Shown one piece after another: positions 16,679 through 25,513 of a stretch of 64,000 nt of DNA (position 1 is its first letter; each line of letters opens with the position of its first letter). The position numbers and the translations under genes are program-made. The stretch is from Candidatus Scalindua japonica (GTDB lineage: Bacteria; Planctomycetota; Brocadiia; Brocadiales; Scalinduaceae): contig NZ_BAOS01000022.1 in assembly GCF_002443295.1 (NCBI RefSeq), positions 155,110 through 219,109 of the forward strand. The letters are read 5' to 3'. The notes beneath the pieces were generated by a model. The model saw only the letters and a program-made list of their open reading frames with translations, did no database searches and was not told the DNA's origin.

Positions 16679-17803
16679 TTATTCCTGTGATTGGAACTTC
16701 TTCATAAATCTGCGATCAATATAATTCTTAATTATAAAGGCGAGCCTTCCTCCTATTACCATCTTTTTTTTTCGCAAAACTCCGGTACCGTCTCCCATAT
16801 TAAAAATGAGCAGGTACTCTCCGCCGGGATCAAAAGTATGAAGTTCTGTCTCATCTAAAGATGCCATGAGATTGTGGTAAAGGACCGGATTTTCCCGTAC
16901 TGCGTAAACCCCAACTTTATCAAGTGGCTTGTCTGTAAAATAAATACAATCTCCACCTCCGAATATTTCAGCATGTGCGGTACATTGAAGGTATTTGTTG
17001 ACAAGGAGCTCTCCTTCAGGGCCGGTTGGTAATCCTGATTTCTGAAAGACGGGATACGTCTTTATTCCATGAGCCAGAAGGATTAAGTCCACAAAATGTT
17101 TTTGCCCTGATTCCATGACAATCTGTCCGGTTTTTACCTCCCTTACGAAATCATTTTCCAGGATTTCTATACCGCGTTTTGTCAAGGATCGGAAAATTCT
17201 GTTGCGAACATTTTCCGGAAAATGCTCCATAAATTTTTCACCTGAAAAGATCGTTATTACCGGGATATTTTTGCCATAGTATTTTCCCAATCTCCAGATG
17301 TTTCCGGCAGTTTCAGCAGAAGAAGGACCGCCTCCTATTATTCCGATAGAAATATTTTTTTGTAAGGTAAGTTCAAGCATTCGCTCCTGTACATGCATCA
17401 GTAATTCAATCGGCTTTACCGGGAAGATATCTGTGTCTGTTCCTGATACAATCGTCATTGGTACATAACTGCCGACATTACATGAAAGCACATCGTAGGT
17501 AATAGTCTGGCCGGAATCAAGGTATACCGTTCGGTTTTCAGGATTAACGCGATTTACTCTATCCTGCATAAACACACCACCCTGTTTCTCTACTACTTGT
17601 TTTGTCGCAAAGCGGACCTCTTCCGGGTTGTATGTTTTTCCCAACATCCCCGGGCCCATACCGGAATAATAGTGGTAGGGTGATGGGCCGATAAGGGTTA
17701 CTTTATGACCTTTTTCAATAAATTTGTGAAGATTGGCAAGTGTCAGCATATGCGCGTGCCCACCGCCGGCAATTACGAGATGTTTTCCCAACGTTACCTC
17801 CAT
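16679..17803 (-). CDS. FAD-dependent pyridine nucleotide-disulfide oxidoreductase (NDH-2/SQR-like)
   Basis: 374 residues. N-terminal dinucleotide motif HLVIAGGGHAHMLTLANL, with a GPSPYHYYSGMGPGMLGKTY segment seen in NADH dehydrogenase II-like and sulfide:quinone-related proteins. A second Rossmann motif is IGIIGGGPSSAETAGNIWRL near residue 152. A FAD-contacting GGDCIYF lies near 290. No obvious redox-active CxxC is visible, favouring an NDH-2-like quinone reductase over a disulfide reductase. C-terminal basic amphipathic end (KNYIDRRFMKKFQ) could bind membrane. Upstream lies the rhodanese-ferritin gene. Confidence 0.85.
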   Translation of the reverse strand: MEVTLGKHLVIAGGGHAHMLTLANLHKFIEKGHKVTLIGPSPYHYYSGMGPGMLGKTYNPEEVRFATKQVVEKQGGVFMQDRVNRVNPENRTVYLDSGQTITYDVLSCNVGSYVPMTIVSGTDTDIFPVKPIELLMHVQERMLELTLQKNISIGIIGGGPSSAETAGNIWRLGKYYGKNIPVITIFSGEKFMEHFPENVRNRIFRSLTKRGIEILENDFVREVKTGQIVMESGQKHFVDLILLAHGIKTYPVFQKSGLPTGPEGELLVNKYLQCTAHAEIFGGGDCIYFTDKPLDKVGVYAVRENPVLYHNLMASLDETELHTFDPGGEYLLIFNMGDGTGVLRKKKMVIGGRLAFIIKNYIDRRFMKKFQSQE

Positions 17804-17877
17804 AATTAATGAAAAAGGGTAAACAGATTTGATGCATACCGGTGCGGCACATTATCAATAAGAATATAATACCCGGA

Positions 17878-18708
17878 TCATATACTTTCGATCAATTTAC
17901 CCAGTTGTGCCAGATGAGTCCGCTCTTCATCAGCAATCTGCCTCAATACTTTTTGAGATTGAGAATCCCCGGCTCTTTCACTAGCACGTAAATAGAGGTC
18001 AAGTGCCTGTGCCTCAATTGACATTGCCACTTCAATAATGTCTGTTACCGATTCCCAGTCCGGATGAAAAAGATTTGCATACTCTTCTGTAGTAAGACCT
18101 CCTTCAAGTTTCTTGACAGCAACACTTTTTTCAAACTCTTCTCTGGTTACGGATTTCTCCGTGATTTTGCTATACTCTTCTAAAATACGATTCTGGTGTT
18201 TAATCTCTATTTCAGATAGTTTCTCGAAGAGGTTACTGGCATCACTGTTATTTACTCTGGCCTTCATTTCAAAATAAAAATTTCGCAGGCCTTCCTCAAG
18301 AGAATAAGCGACTATCAGGGTCTTTTCAACCGATTCGTTACCGGTAAAAAGTTCCAACCCCTTGTTCTCTGTTCCAAAAGCGGCCTCACCTTTCCATGCC
18401 TTAAATCCTCCGGAAAGATTATAAACATCACCGAATCCCTGTGCCGCCATCATCTGGGCGGCAATCCGGCTGCGTCCTCCTACGGCACAGTATACAACGG
18501 TTGCTTTATCAGGATCTATTTCACCAATCCGTGATGTTATTTCCGGCAGGGGTATAAGTTTGGCTCCCGGGATATGACCTGTCTCATATTCCTTAGGTTG
18601 ACGTACATCTAAAAAGGTAAGTTCATCGGGAGGTTTTTCCTCCCTATACTCTCTCGCCTGGTCCACATTAATCGATTTAACGGGAGTGAGAAATTGTTTC
18701 CAGCGCAT
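17878..18708 (-). CDS. Rhodanese-ferritin-like fusion protein
   Basis: 276 residues from the ATG at 18708, chosen because AAAGGAGGG sits just upstream; a longer in-frame start exists at 18768. Residues about 12-110 are a rhodanese domain (LTFLDVRQPKEYETGHIPGA) with the active-site loop VVYCAVGGRSRIAAQ. Residues about 130-276 form a ferritin-like four-helix domain with E-x-x-x metal ligands (EEGLRNFYFEM; EIKHQNRI; SIEAQALDLY; ADEERTHLAQL). Such fusions may link persulfide and iron/peroxide chemistry; the reaction is not known from sequence. It probably shares a transcript with the oxidoreductase. Confidence 0.88.
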   Translation of the reverse strand: MRWKQFLTPVKSINVDQAREYREEKPPDELTFLDVRQPKEYETGHIPGAKLIPLPEITSRIGEIDPDKATVVYCAVGGRSRIAAQMMAAQGFGDVYNLSGGFKAWKGEAAFGTENKGLELFTGNESVEKTLIVAYSLEEGLRNFYFEMKARVNNSDASNLFEKLSEIEIKHQNRILEEYSKITEKSVTREEFEKSVAVKKLEGGLTTEEYANLFHPDWESVTDIIEVAMSIEAQALDLYLRASERAGDSQSQKVLRQIADEERTHLAQLGKLIESI

Positions 18709-18963
18709 AATACCCTCCTTTAAACATTGTAAACGATAATAGGTAAAGACAACTATGTAATAATACATGTTTTGTATAATATTTCACCTCATTTCCAGGC
18801 GTTTCTATGTACAGGCTTATGCCCATTTATCCTCCAACGTTTTTTCTCTGTCTCCCTGGAGCCCTCACGATGAATAATCTTTTGTATTGAAAAACATACA
18901 TACTCTTTTATAATAAAAATTAATTAGCAGTTGCTGCAATTCAATTTTTGACACATTTCAAAT

Positions 18964-19434
18964 ATGAAGAGACCATATCTATTAATAATCACAGTAACCA
19001 TGTGGTTTGTTTTCACGGGCGGTATTTCTCTGTCAGAGGACTTTAACGTGGAGTCGATAGAAGCTTACAGGCAGGCCGCAGAGAAGAATCCTCATGATGC
19101 AAAGTCTTATTTTAATCTTGGTATTGCCTGTCTCAAATCAGGCATGTACCAAGAATCGATTGAGTCATTAAAGCAGGCAATAAAAATCGTTCCTGATGAC
19201 GCGGAGGCCCATAAAGCTCTCGGTTACGTCTGTCTGAATTTATACTTGTATGAAGATGCGATTGAAGCGTCAAAGCAGGTTTTAAGGATTAAGCCTGATG
19301 CCACAGCACATTATAACCTTGGTTACATTTATAATGCATCAGACGATAAAGACTCTGCCTTAAAGCAGTATGAAATACTGAAAAGTCTTGATTCTGAACT
19401 GGCCAACAAACTGTTAAAATTAATTAATAAATAA
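18964..19434 (+). CDS. Secreted TPR-repeat protein
   Basis: 156 residues. N-terminal signal peptide (KRPYLLIITVTMWFVFTGGI) then three to four tetratricopeptide units: AYRQAAEKNPHDAKSYFNLG, SGMYQESIESLKQAIKIVPD, LYEDAIEASKQVLRIKPD and a final degenerate one. TPR proteins act as protein-interaction scaffolds; this one would be periplasmic or in another exported compartment. Its TAA is in the same frame as the truncated DUF2442/DUF1016 remnant that follows. Confidence 0.85.
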   Translation: MKRPYLLIITVTMWFVFTGGISLSEDFNVESIEAYRQAAEKNPHDAKSYFNLGIACLKSGMYQESIESLKQAIKIVPDDAEAHKALGYVCLNLYLYEDAIEASKQVLRIKPDATAHYNLGYIYNASDDKDSALKQYEILKSLDSELANKLLKLINK

Positions 19435-20424
19435 TTCCGGCGTTTCTGCTGGAGAGAGAAACACAAAAATGAAATCATTAGAAATGGCAAAAACATTTTA
19501 AAACCGGAAATAACTAATATTTCAGAACATGGTTTCTGGATTCTTTCAGATAAAAAAAAAGAACACTTTCTTCCTTTTGCGAAACAACCTGTTTCGCAAT
19601 TAGAAATTGGAAAAAGCCAACAAGCTGCTGGCCAGATTTCATCACAAGCTCCTTTGCAGTCGAAAAAATCAATTGGGCAACAAGCGGTTGCCCAATTAAC
19701 ACAAATTCCATGGGGACACAATATTACCATCATATCCAAGTGTAGAAACCCGGATGAAGCTTTCTTCTATATTCAAAAAACCATTCAAAACAACTGGTCA
19801 AGGTCTGTTCTGACTCATCATATTGAAAGTAATCTGTTTAAGCGAGAGGGTAAAGCCATAACCAATTTTAAGGCCACATTGCCGAAACCACAATCAGATT
19901 TAGCCAACGAAACTCTGAAAGACCCCTATAATTTCGATTTTCTGACATTAACAGAAAAACATAACGAAAAAGAGCTGGAAAATGCTTTGGTAAATCATGT
20001 CACCAAATTTCTGCTGGAATTGGGAGCCGGGTTTTCATATATAGGTCAGCAATACAAACTGGAAGTTTCCGGTGATGAGTTTTTTATAGATTTGTTGTTT
20101 TATCATGTACAGTTGCATTGCTATGTAGTGGTTGAACTGAAATCCGTAAAATTTAAACCGGAATTCGCCGGTAAACTTAATTTTTATGTATCGGCGGTAG
20201 ATGGGACTTTAAAATCAGAGCAGGATAATGCTACTATCGGTATTCTTATCTGCAAGTCAAAAAATGATACAGTGGTGGAGTATTCCCTGAAGGATGTCCA
20301 TAAACCGATTGGAGTAAGTGAATATATAATCACAAAAAATCTGCCTGATGAATTCAAATCTTGTTTGCCAAGCATTGAAGAGATTGAGACGGAATTGAAT
20401 GGAGGGGAAGAATGGCAACAGTAG
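19435..20424 (+). pseudogene. Chimeric remnant: DUF2442 piece joined to DUF1016/YhcG nuclease C-terminus
   Basis: From 19435 one frame stays open to 20424. Codons from about 19460 read KPEITNISEHGFWIL, SDKKKEHFLPF, matching the core of DUF2442 proteins, but with no in-frame ATG. From about 19650 the frame becomes a DUF1016 (YhcG) PD-(D/E)XK nuclease: IPWGHNITIISKC, ESNLFKREGKAITNF, FSYIGQQYKLEVSGDEFFID, LLFYHVQLHCYVVVELK with the D...E-x-K core, then FYVSAVDG. Its N-terminal domain is missing. ATG at 19654 could start a 256-residue product. Confidence 0.72.
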
Positions 20425-20750
20425 GAAGCAGTTACTAATCACCTTTAAAATATTACTGTAGAATTGTCATTTTTACCCGACGATTTGTTTGGCGGGACCT
20501 ACTTGATCTGGGATTTTTTTCTATTCTTAATATATCTCCATAAAAATAGTTTTACCTGTTTTTAAATAAGTAGGATTTTCTCCAATAAACATTTTCCGTA
20601 CATATTATCTTAGGGCATAGTTTTTATTTGATAATAATGTTACATTTTATATGAAATAGTTGTAACGTGTTCGTTATAAAGGACTTCTTATTTGACAAGT
20701 AAGTTGCAGAATCAAAAATATCATAATAATTACTATTGGAAAATTAGTAT
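20425..20750. other. Promoter region of the hsd locus
   Basis: About 325 bases of AT-rich DNA without a gene. TTGACA at 20692-20697 could be a -35 element for hsdM, but the matching -10 is weak. No strong hairpin was seen. Confidence 0.35.
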
Positions 20751-23060
20751 ATGACTCAAACAACTAACAATTTGGCAGCCTATATCTGGTCTCTGGCCGA
20801 CCTTTTACGCGGCGATTTCAAACAAAGCCAATATGGCCGGGTGATCTTGCCGTTTACTCTGTTACGTCGCCTTGAAGGGGTACTGGAAGAGAGTAAAGAT
20901 GCTGTACTGGCCGAATATGAAAAAGTAAAAAAGATGAACCTACCGGAAGTAGGCGAAGAAAAAAAGCTGTTACGTGCTACCGGAGGTTTATCATTTTTTA
21001 ACACTTCCAAGATGGACCTCTCCAAACTGGGTGAATCCGGTATAAAGGATAACCTGGAATCTTATATTCAGGGTTTTTCCAAAGATGCCCGTGAGATATT
21101 TGAGTACTTTAAATTTGGTGAGTATATCGGACAACTTAACGATGCCAACCTGTTGTATAAGGTTATGCAAAGAGTCAGGACAATGGATTTAAGCCCTGAG
21201 GCAATTTCCAACTATGAAATGGGTCTGGTGTTTGAAGAGCTGATCCGCCGATTTGCTGAAAGCTCTAATGAAACCGCAGGAGAACACTTTACCCCGCGTG
21301 ATATCGTGCGTCTCACCACCTCGCTGGTGTTTATGGAAGATGATGACGCCCTAACCAAAGCGGGCATTATACGCACCATCTACGATCCCACAGCAGGTAC
21401 CGGCGGTTTCCTTTCTTCAGGTATGGAGTATGTGCATGAGTTAAACCCTCAGGCAGTTATGCGTGCCTTTGGCCAGGAGCTCAATCCGGAGAGTTATGCT
21501 ATCTGTAAAGCGGATATGCTGATCAAAGGGCAGGACGTCACCAATATCAAATTTGGCAACACTCTTTCCGGTGATCAGCTCTATGCCGATAAATTTGACT
21601 ACATGTTATCCAATCCTCCTTTTGGCGTTGATTGGAAAAAGATTGAACAGGATATAAAAGACGAAAATAAGCTCAAAGGTTTTGATGGGCGTTTCGGCCC
21701 TGGGTTACCCCGTGTATCTGACGGATCGCTGCTGTTTCTGCTGCACTTGATCAGTAAATTGAGGGACGCTTCCGAAGGGGGCGCCCGTATCGGTATTATC
21801 CTCAACGGCTCACCTCTATTTACCGGCGGTGCGGGGTCTGGTGAATCGGAGATACGTCGCTATATATTAGAAGCTGATCTATTAGAGGCCATTGTCGCAC
21901 TTCCTGCCGACATGTTCTACAATACCGGTATTGCCACCTATGTCTGGGTGCTGTCTAATAAAAAATCAAAGGAACGTAAAGGCAAAGTTCAACTGATTAA
22001 TGGAGTCAACCTCTATGGGAAAATGCGTAAATCTTTAGGTTCTAAGCGTAATGTAATGGGTGATGATGACATTGCCACCATTACCCGCTGCTTTGGCAAT
22101 TTTGATGTGGTCGATGCACGTGAGCTGGATAAGCCGGCAGATACTAAAAGCAACCGTGGACGCCAATCGGAAAACTCGAAGACGGAGGCGCCGAAAACCT
22201 TTGGCAGTAAGATCTTTAACACGTATGAATTCGGCTACCGCCGGATCACCATTGAACGCCCCTTGCGTGAATCCTGGCAGTTCAGTGATGAACGCATTGC
22301 CGAGCTGCGCTTTGCCCCCAAACCCTTAAACGTGGCTATGAAATGGGCATATGCTGAATACGGAAGCAACTGGACTGACGATATTGATTGTGACTCTTAT
22401 GGCGTATTAAGCGAGAACGAAACGGATATTCGCACGCATATAAAAAATCACTTTAGCGAGCTGAAAGAGAAACAGATTAAAGATCTGTTAGACATCAAAA
22501 CCTGGTTAAACCAGAGACAGATACTGTTAAAAGCCAGACAACTGCAACAGATCATTGGTTCAGAACAGCATGACGATATGAATGGTTATGATGATGTCAT
22601 TAAAGGAACAGGTATCAAATTAAAGGCCAATGAGAAAAAACAGATAACTGTTGCCGTCAGTTGGAGGAACCCGGATGCGGAGAAAGTCATTAAGAAAATC
22701 CATAAGGGCAAGGCCAATCCTGTTTACGGATTGTTTAAGGTAGGTGGTGAGGTGGTTGAATACAAAGCAGATGGTGATCTGCGTGATAACGAGAATGTTG
22801 CCCTTGATCCTTCCAGGCCGGTTAACGAAATCAACGAAGCTTACTTTGCCAAAGAGGTACAGCCTCATGTGCCGGATGCCTGGATAGATGCTGGAAAAAA
22901 AGATGAAAAGGATCAGGAGATCGGTATTGTGGGTTATGAAATTCCCTTTAATCGCCATTTCTATGTCTATCAGCCGCCACGAGATCTGGCGGAGATTGAT
23001 GCGGATTTGGATAAGGTGAGTGCGGAGATTATGGATCTACTTAAAGAGGTGCATTCATGA
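20751..23060 (+). CDS. hsdM: Type I restriction-modification DNA methyltransferase subunit HsdM
   Basis: 769 residues. N-terminal HsdM helical domain ([20 protein letters not shown]), then the N6-adenine methyltransferase core with the SAM motif [12 protein letters not shown] at about 212 and the catalytic NPPFG at 288-292. A long C-terminal part follows, making it larger than classic 500-residue HsdM. It methylates adenine within the site chosen by HsdS. Reading frame is intact, unlike hsdS and hsdR downstream. GC content is higher than the flanks, consistent with transfer. Confidence 0.95.
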   Translation: MTQTTNNLAAYIWSLADLLRGDFKQSQYGRVILPFTLLRRLEGVLEESKDAVLAEYEKVKKMNLPEVGEEKKLLRATGGLSFFNTSKMDLSKLGESGIKDNLESYIQGFSKDAREIFEYFKFGEYIGQLNDANLLYKVMQRVRTMDLSPEAISNYEMGLVFEELIRRFAESSNETAGEHFTPRDIVRLTTSLVFMEDDDALTKAGIIRTIYDPTAGTGGFLSSGMEYVHELNPQAVMRAFGQELNPESYAICKADMLIKGQDVTNIKFGNTLSGDQLYADKFDYMLSNPPFGVDWKKIEQDIKDENKLKGFDGRFGPGLPRVSDGSLLFLLHLISKLRDASEGGARIGIILNGSPLFTGGAGSGESEIRRYILEADLLEAIVALPADMFYNTGIATYVWVLSNKKSKERKGKVQLINGVNLYGKMRKSLGSKRNVMGDDDIATITRCFGNFDVVDARELDKPADTKSNRGRQSENSKTEAPKTFGSKIFNTYEFGYRRITIERPLRESWQFSDERIAELRFAPKPLNVAMKWAYAEYGSNWTDDIDCDSYGVLSENETDIRTHIKNHFSELKEKQIKDLLDIKTWLNQRQILLKARQLQQIIGSEQHDDMNGYDDVIKGTGIKLKANEKKQITVAVSWRNPDAEKVIKKIHKGKANPVYGLFKVGGEVVEYKADGDLRDNENVALDPSRPVNEINEAYFAKEVQPHVPDAWIDAGKKDEKDQEIGIVGYEIPFNRHFYVYQPPRDLAEIDADLDKVSAEIMDLLKEVHS

Positions 23061-23086
23061 TGACGAATTGGCATGGATGTAACATG

Positions 23087-23175
23087 TGTAGGATGGGCAA
23101 AGCGAAGCGTGCCCATCTATCTGTTCCATCAATAACACCCAAAGATGGGCACGGCAAGCCTTTGCCCATCCTACA
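23087..23175. repeat. REP-type inverted pair (BIME-like)
   Basis: TGTAGGATGGGCAAAGCGAA followed by GCGTGCCCATCT, a 24-base spacer, then the inverted copy AGATGGGCACGGC...GCCTTTGCCCATCCTACA. Each arm can also fold on itself (GATGGGCA/TGCCCATC). It separates hsdM from hsdS and matches the REP copies flanking the RAYT gene at 24790. Confidence 0.85.
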
Positions 23176-23193
23176 GTGTGTGGGGTATTCATA

Positions 23194-24550
23194 ATGACGG
23201 GTAGATACCAAGCGTATCCGGAGTATAAGGATTCTGGGGTAGAGTGGTTGGGGGAAGTACCAGAACACTGGGATGTAAAAAAATTAAAATTTATTGCTAA
23301 TATTCACCCAAGTAACATTGATAAGAAAACAAAGGATGGTGAACTACCAATAGTTTTATGTAATTATACTGATGTTTATTACAATGATTTTATTGATAAT
23401 TCTATAGATTTTATGAAGGCTAGCGCAACAATAGAACAGATTGAGAAATTCACTCTTCAAGCTGGTGATACAATTATCACGAAAGATTCTGAAGACCCTA
23501 ATGATATAGCAATACCAACTTTCGTATCTGAGAACATGCCCGGAGTTGTTTGCGGTTATCACCTTTCAGTGATTAGACCTTTTAATAAATCTTATAGTGC
23601 TTATGTTAAGCGAGTTTTTGAATGTGAGTACGCACGTGCATATTTTGCAACAAGATCAAATGGATTAACTCGTTATGGATTGGGGACATATGCGTTAGAA
23701 AATGTATTTTACCCACAACCTATTAAAGAAGAAGCGGTGGTAATCGCCAATTTCCTTAACCACGAAACAACCAAAATCGATACCCTGATCGAAAAACAAC
23801 AACAGCTAATCAAACTGCTGAAAGAAAAACGCCAGGCAGTGATTAGCCATGTCGTTACCAAAGGTTTAAATCCCGATGTCGCCATGAAGGATTCTGGTGT
23901 TGAGTGGTTGGGGGGGGGTGCCGGAGCATTGGGGTGTTTCTTCTTTAGGTTATTATGCAAACATTTCTACTGGTGCAACTCCTGACCGATCTAAGAAGGA
24001 GTACTGGGGTGGCGATATTCCGTGGATTAAAACTGGAGAAGTTAAATATAAAGAAATTCTTGAAACAGAGGAACATATTACACCAGAAGGTGTATGTAAT
24101 TCGGCAGTAACAATTTCACCGCCTGGTACTTTATTGATGGCTATGTATGGACAAGGTGTTACGCGAGGCCGTGTTGCTATATTAGGTGTCTCCGCAACTT
24201 ATAACCAAGCCTGCGCAGCGATTACTCCAAAAGAAACAATGTGGAATAAATATTTACGTTATTTCTTTATAGCGGCCTATCATGCAATTAGAGACGGTGG
24301 TAACGAAACAAGTCAGATGAACCTTAATGCAGATATTGTAAGTAAATTTAAGATTACAATACCAGAAATTAATGAGCAGCATCAAATAGTTAAATATCTA
24401 GATTTTGAACTGGAGAGATTTGATAAGTTAATCAAAAAAGCAGTTGATGCTATTAAGTTAATGCAAGAACGCCGCACAGCCCTAATCTCCGCCGCCGTTA
24501 CCGGAAAGATAGACGTTCGCAAATGGAAGCCCCCGGAACAAAATAAATAA
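23194..24550 (+). CDS. hsdS: Type I specificity subunit HsdS, out of frame at a G9 tract
   Basis: Two half-subunits, each starting with the same motif (KDSGVEWLGEVPEHW at the start; DSGVEWLG...VPEHWGVSSLGYY in the middle) and ending with the conserved helix (NHETTKIDTLIEKQQQLIKL; LDFELERFDKLIKKAVDAIK). Each half carries one target-recognition domain. The first frame runs to 23985; the second opens at 23897. They part at nine Gs (23910-23918). Eight or eleven Gs would give one protein of about 450 residues. The ATG at 23194 is preferred to 23176. HsdS selects the DNA sequence for HsdM and HsdR. Confidence 0.88.
23910..23918 (+). repeat. G9 homopolymer within hsdS
   Basis: Nine consecutive Gs at the start of the second HsdS half. 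The equivalent place in the first half reads TTGGGGGAAGTACCAGAAC without a long run. Slippage to G8 restores the full reading frame, as expected for a contingency locus. Confidence 0.85.
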
Positions 24551-24552
24551 AA

Positions 24553-24586
24553 TGTAGGATGGGCAAAGGCGATAGCCGTGCCCATC
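24553..24586 (+). repeat. REP copy B
   Basis: TGTAGGATGGGCAAAGGCGA then TAGCCGTGCCCATC. Foldable through GATGGGCA/TGCCCATC and GGC/GCC. It starts just after the hsdS stop and is in inverted orientation to copy C. Confidence 0.8.
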
Positions 24587-24699
24587 AATCCAATAAAATA
24601 AAATCACACGGGTCAAGAAGACGGTATGGCGATATAAGGGAGATGTTGCGTTATGGTGATCAAATGGGTGGGTGCGGGATGATGGAAGAAGACGAATAT

Positions 24700-24730
24700 G
24701 ATGGGCACGCTTCGCTTTGCCCATCCTACA
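24700..24730 (-). repeat. REP copy C
   Basis: GATGGGCACGCTTCGCTTTG then CCCATCCTACA: the reverse orientation of copy B. It lies upstream of the RAYT gene. Confidence 0.8.
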
Positions 24731-24789
24731 TTTTGCCTACGGTTTGCCCATAATACGGTTTGGTTATTTGGTGTTAATTGAGGTACAAC

Positions 24790-25308
24790 ATGGAATATCG
24801 GCGTTTTTATCAATCGGGTGCGATCTATTTCTTTACGGTCGTGACGGAGAATCGGGAACCTCTATTAATTGATAATATAGAACGGTTGCGTGCCGCCTTT
24901 CGTCTATGTATGTCTCGTTACCCCTTTGAAATTGAGGCGATTGTGGTGTTACCGGATCATCTGCACACATTATGGAAACTGCCTGAAGGTGACAAAGATT
25001 TTTCCCGACGCTGGATGGTGATTAAACGTAAATTTTCATCCGGCCTTCCCTGTGGGTCTGTAAACGCTTCCAAGGCCAGAAAACGGGAGAAGGGTATCTG
25101 GCAACGGCGTTTCTGGGAACATTATATCCGCGATGAGGAGGATTGGAGAAGACATGTGGATTATATCCACTTTAATCCTGTTAAACATGGTTATGTTTCT
25201 GAACCTCAGGATTGGCCATATAGTTCATATCCTCAAGCTGTTCGTAAGGGTTGGTATGAAACAGACGTATTACGTGAAGAAGATTTCAAAGATATGGACT
25301 TTGAGTAA
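24790..25308 (+). CDS. REP-associated tyrosine transposase (RAYT, Y1_Tnp)
   Basis: 172 residues from ATG 24790, with a GAGG ribosome site. Family features: YFFTVVTENR at the start, VVLPDHLHTLWKLPEGD with the His-x-His of HUH nucleases (H-L-H), GIWQRRFWEHYIRDEEDW with the catalytic tyrosine candidate, and the ending HVDYIHFNPVKHGYVSEPQD, WPYSSY. RAYTs nick and mobilise REP hairpins as single strands. REP copies lie on both sides, so this is a complete REPtron-like unit placed inside the hsd locus. Confidence 0.93.
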   Translation: MEYRRFYQSGAIYFFTVVTENREPLLIDNIERLRAAFRLCMSRYPFEIEAIVVLPDHLHTLWKLPEGDKDFSRRWMVIKRKFSSGLPCGSVNASKARKREKGIWQRRFWEHYIRDEEDWRRHVDYIHFNPVKHGYVSEPQDWPYSSYPQAVRKGWYETDVLREEDFKDMDFE

Positions 25309-25351
25309 TATGTTGCACCTGGGAGTCTCCGGAACAAAACAAGACGGATTT

Positions 25352-25381
25352 GATGGGCACGCTTCGCTTTGCCCATCCTAC
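25352..25381 (-). repeat. REP copy D
   Basis: GATGGGCACGCTTCGCTTTG then CCCATCCTAC, same orientation and sequence as copy C, downstream of the RAYT gene. Confidence 0.8.
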
Positions 25382-25387
25382 GGTTTG

Positions 25388-25458
25388 CTGAGGTGCGGCG
25401 TGGAATATGACGGTTTTATATAACCGGTACAATCTATTTATTTTCGCTGGTGACAAAC
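25388..25458 (+). pseudogene. Degenerate second copy of the RAYT 5' end
   Basis: GAGGTGCGGCGTGGAATATG, ACGGTTTTATATAACCGGTA and CAATCTATTTATTTTCGCTG align with the start of the RAYT gene (GAGGTACAACATGGAATATC, GGCGTTTTTATCAATCGGGT, GCGATCTATTTCTTTACGGT) with scattered changes. About 70 bases survive between REP copies D and E. It shows an older RAYT/REP insertion or duplication. Confidence 0.65.
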
Positions 25459-25460
25459 AA

Positions 25461-25494
25461 TGTAGGATGGGCAAAGGCGAAAGCCGTGCCCACC
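25461..25494 (+). repeat. REP copy E
   Basis: TGTAGGATGGGCAAAGGCGA then AAGCCGTGCCCACCA; inverted relative to copy D, ending 20 bases before hsdR. Confidence 0.8.
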
Positions 25495-25513
25495 ACAAAA
25501 AACAAGAAATATT

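Noticed and set aside
20692..20724. Sigma-70 promoter before hsdM
   Set aside because: TTGACA is good but no -10 box at proper spacing matches well; left as a note in the intergenic entry.
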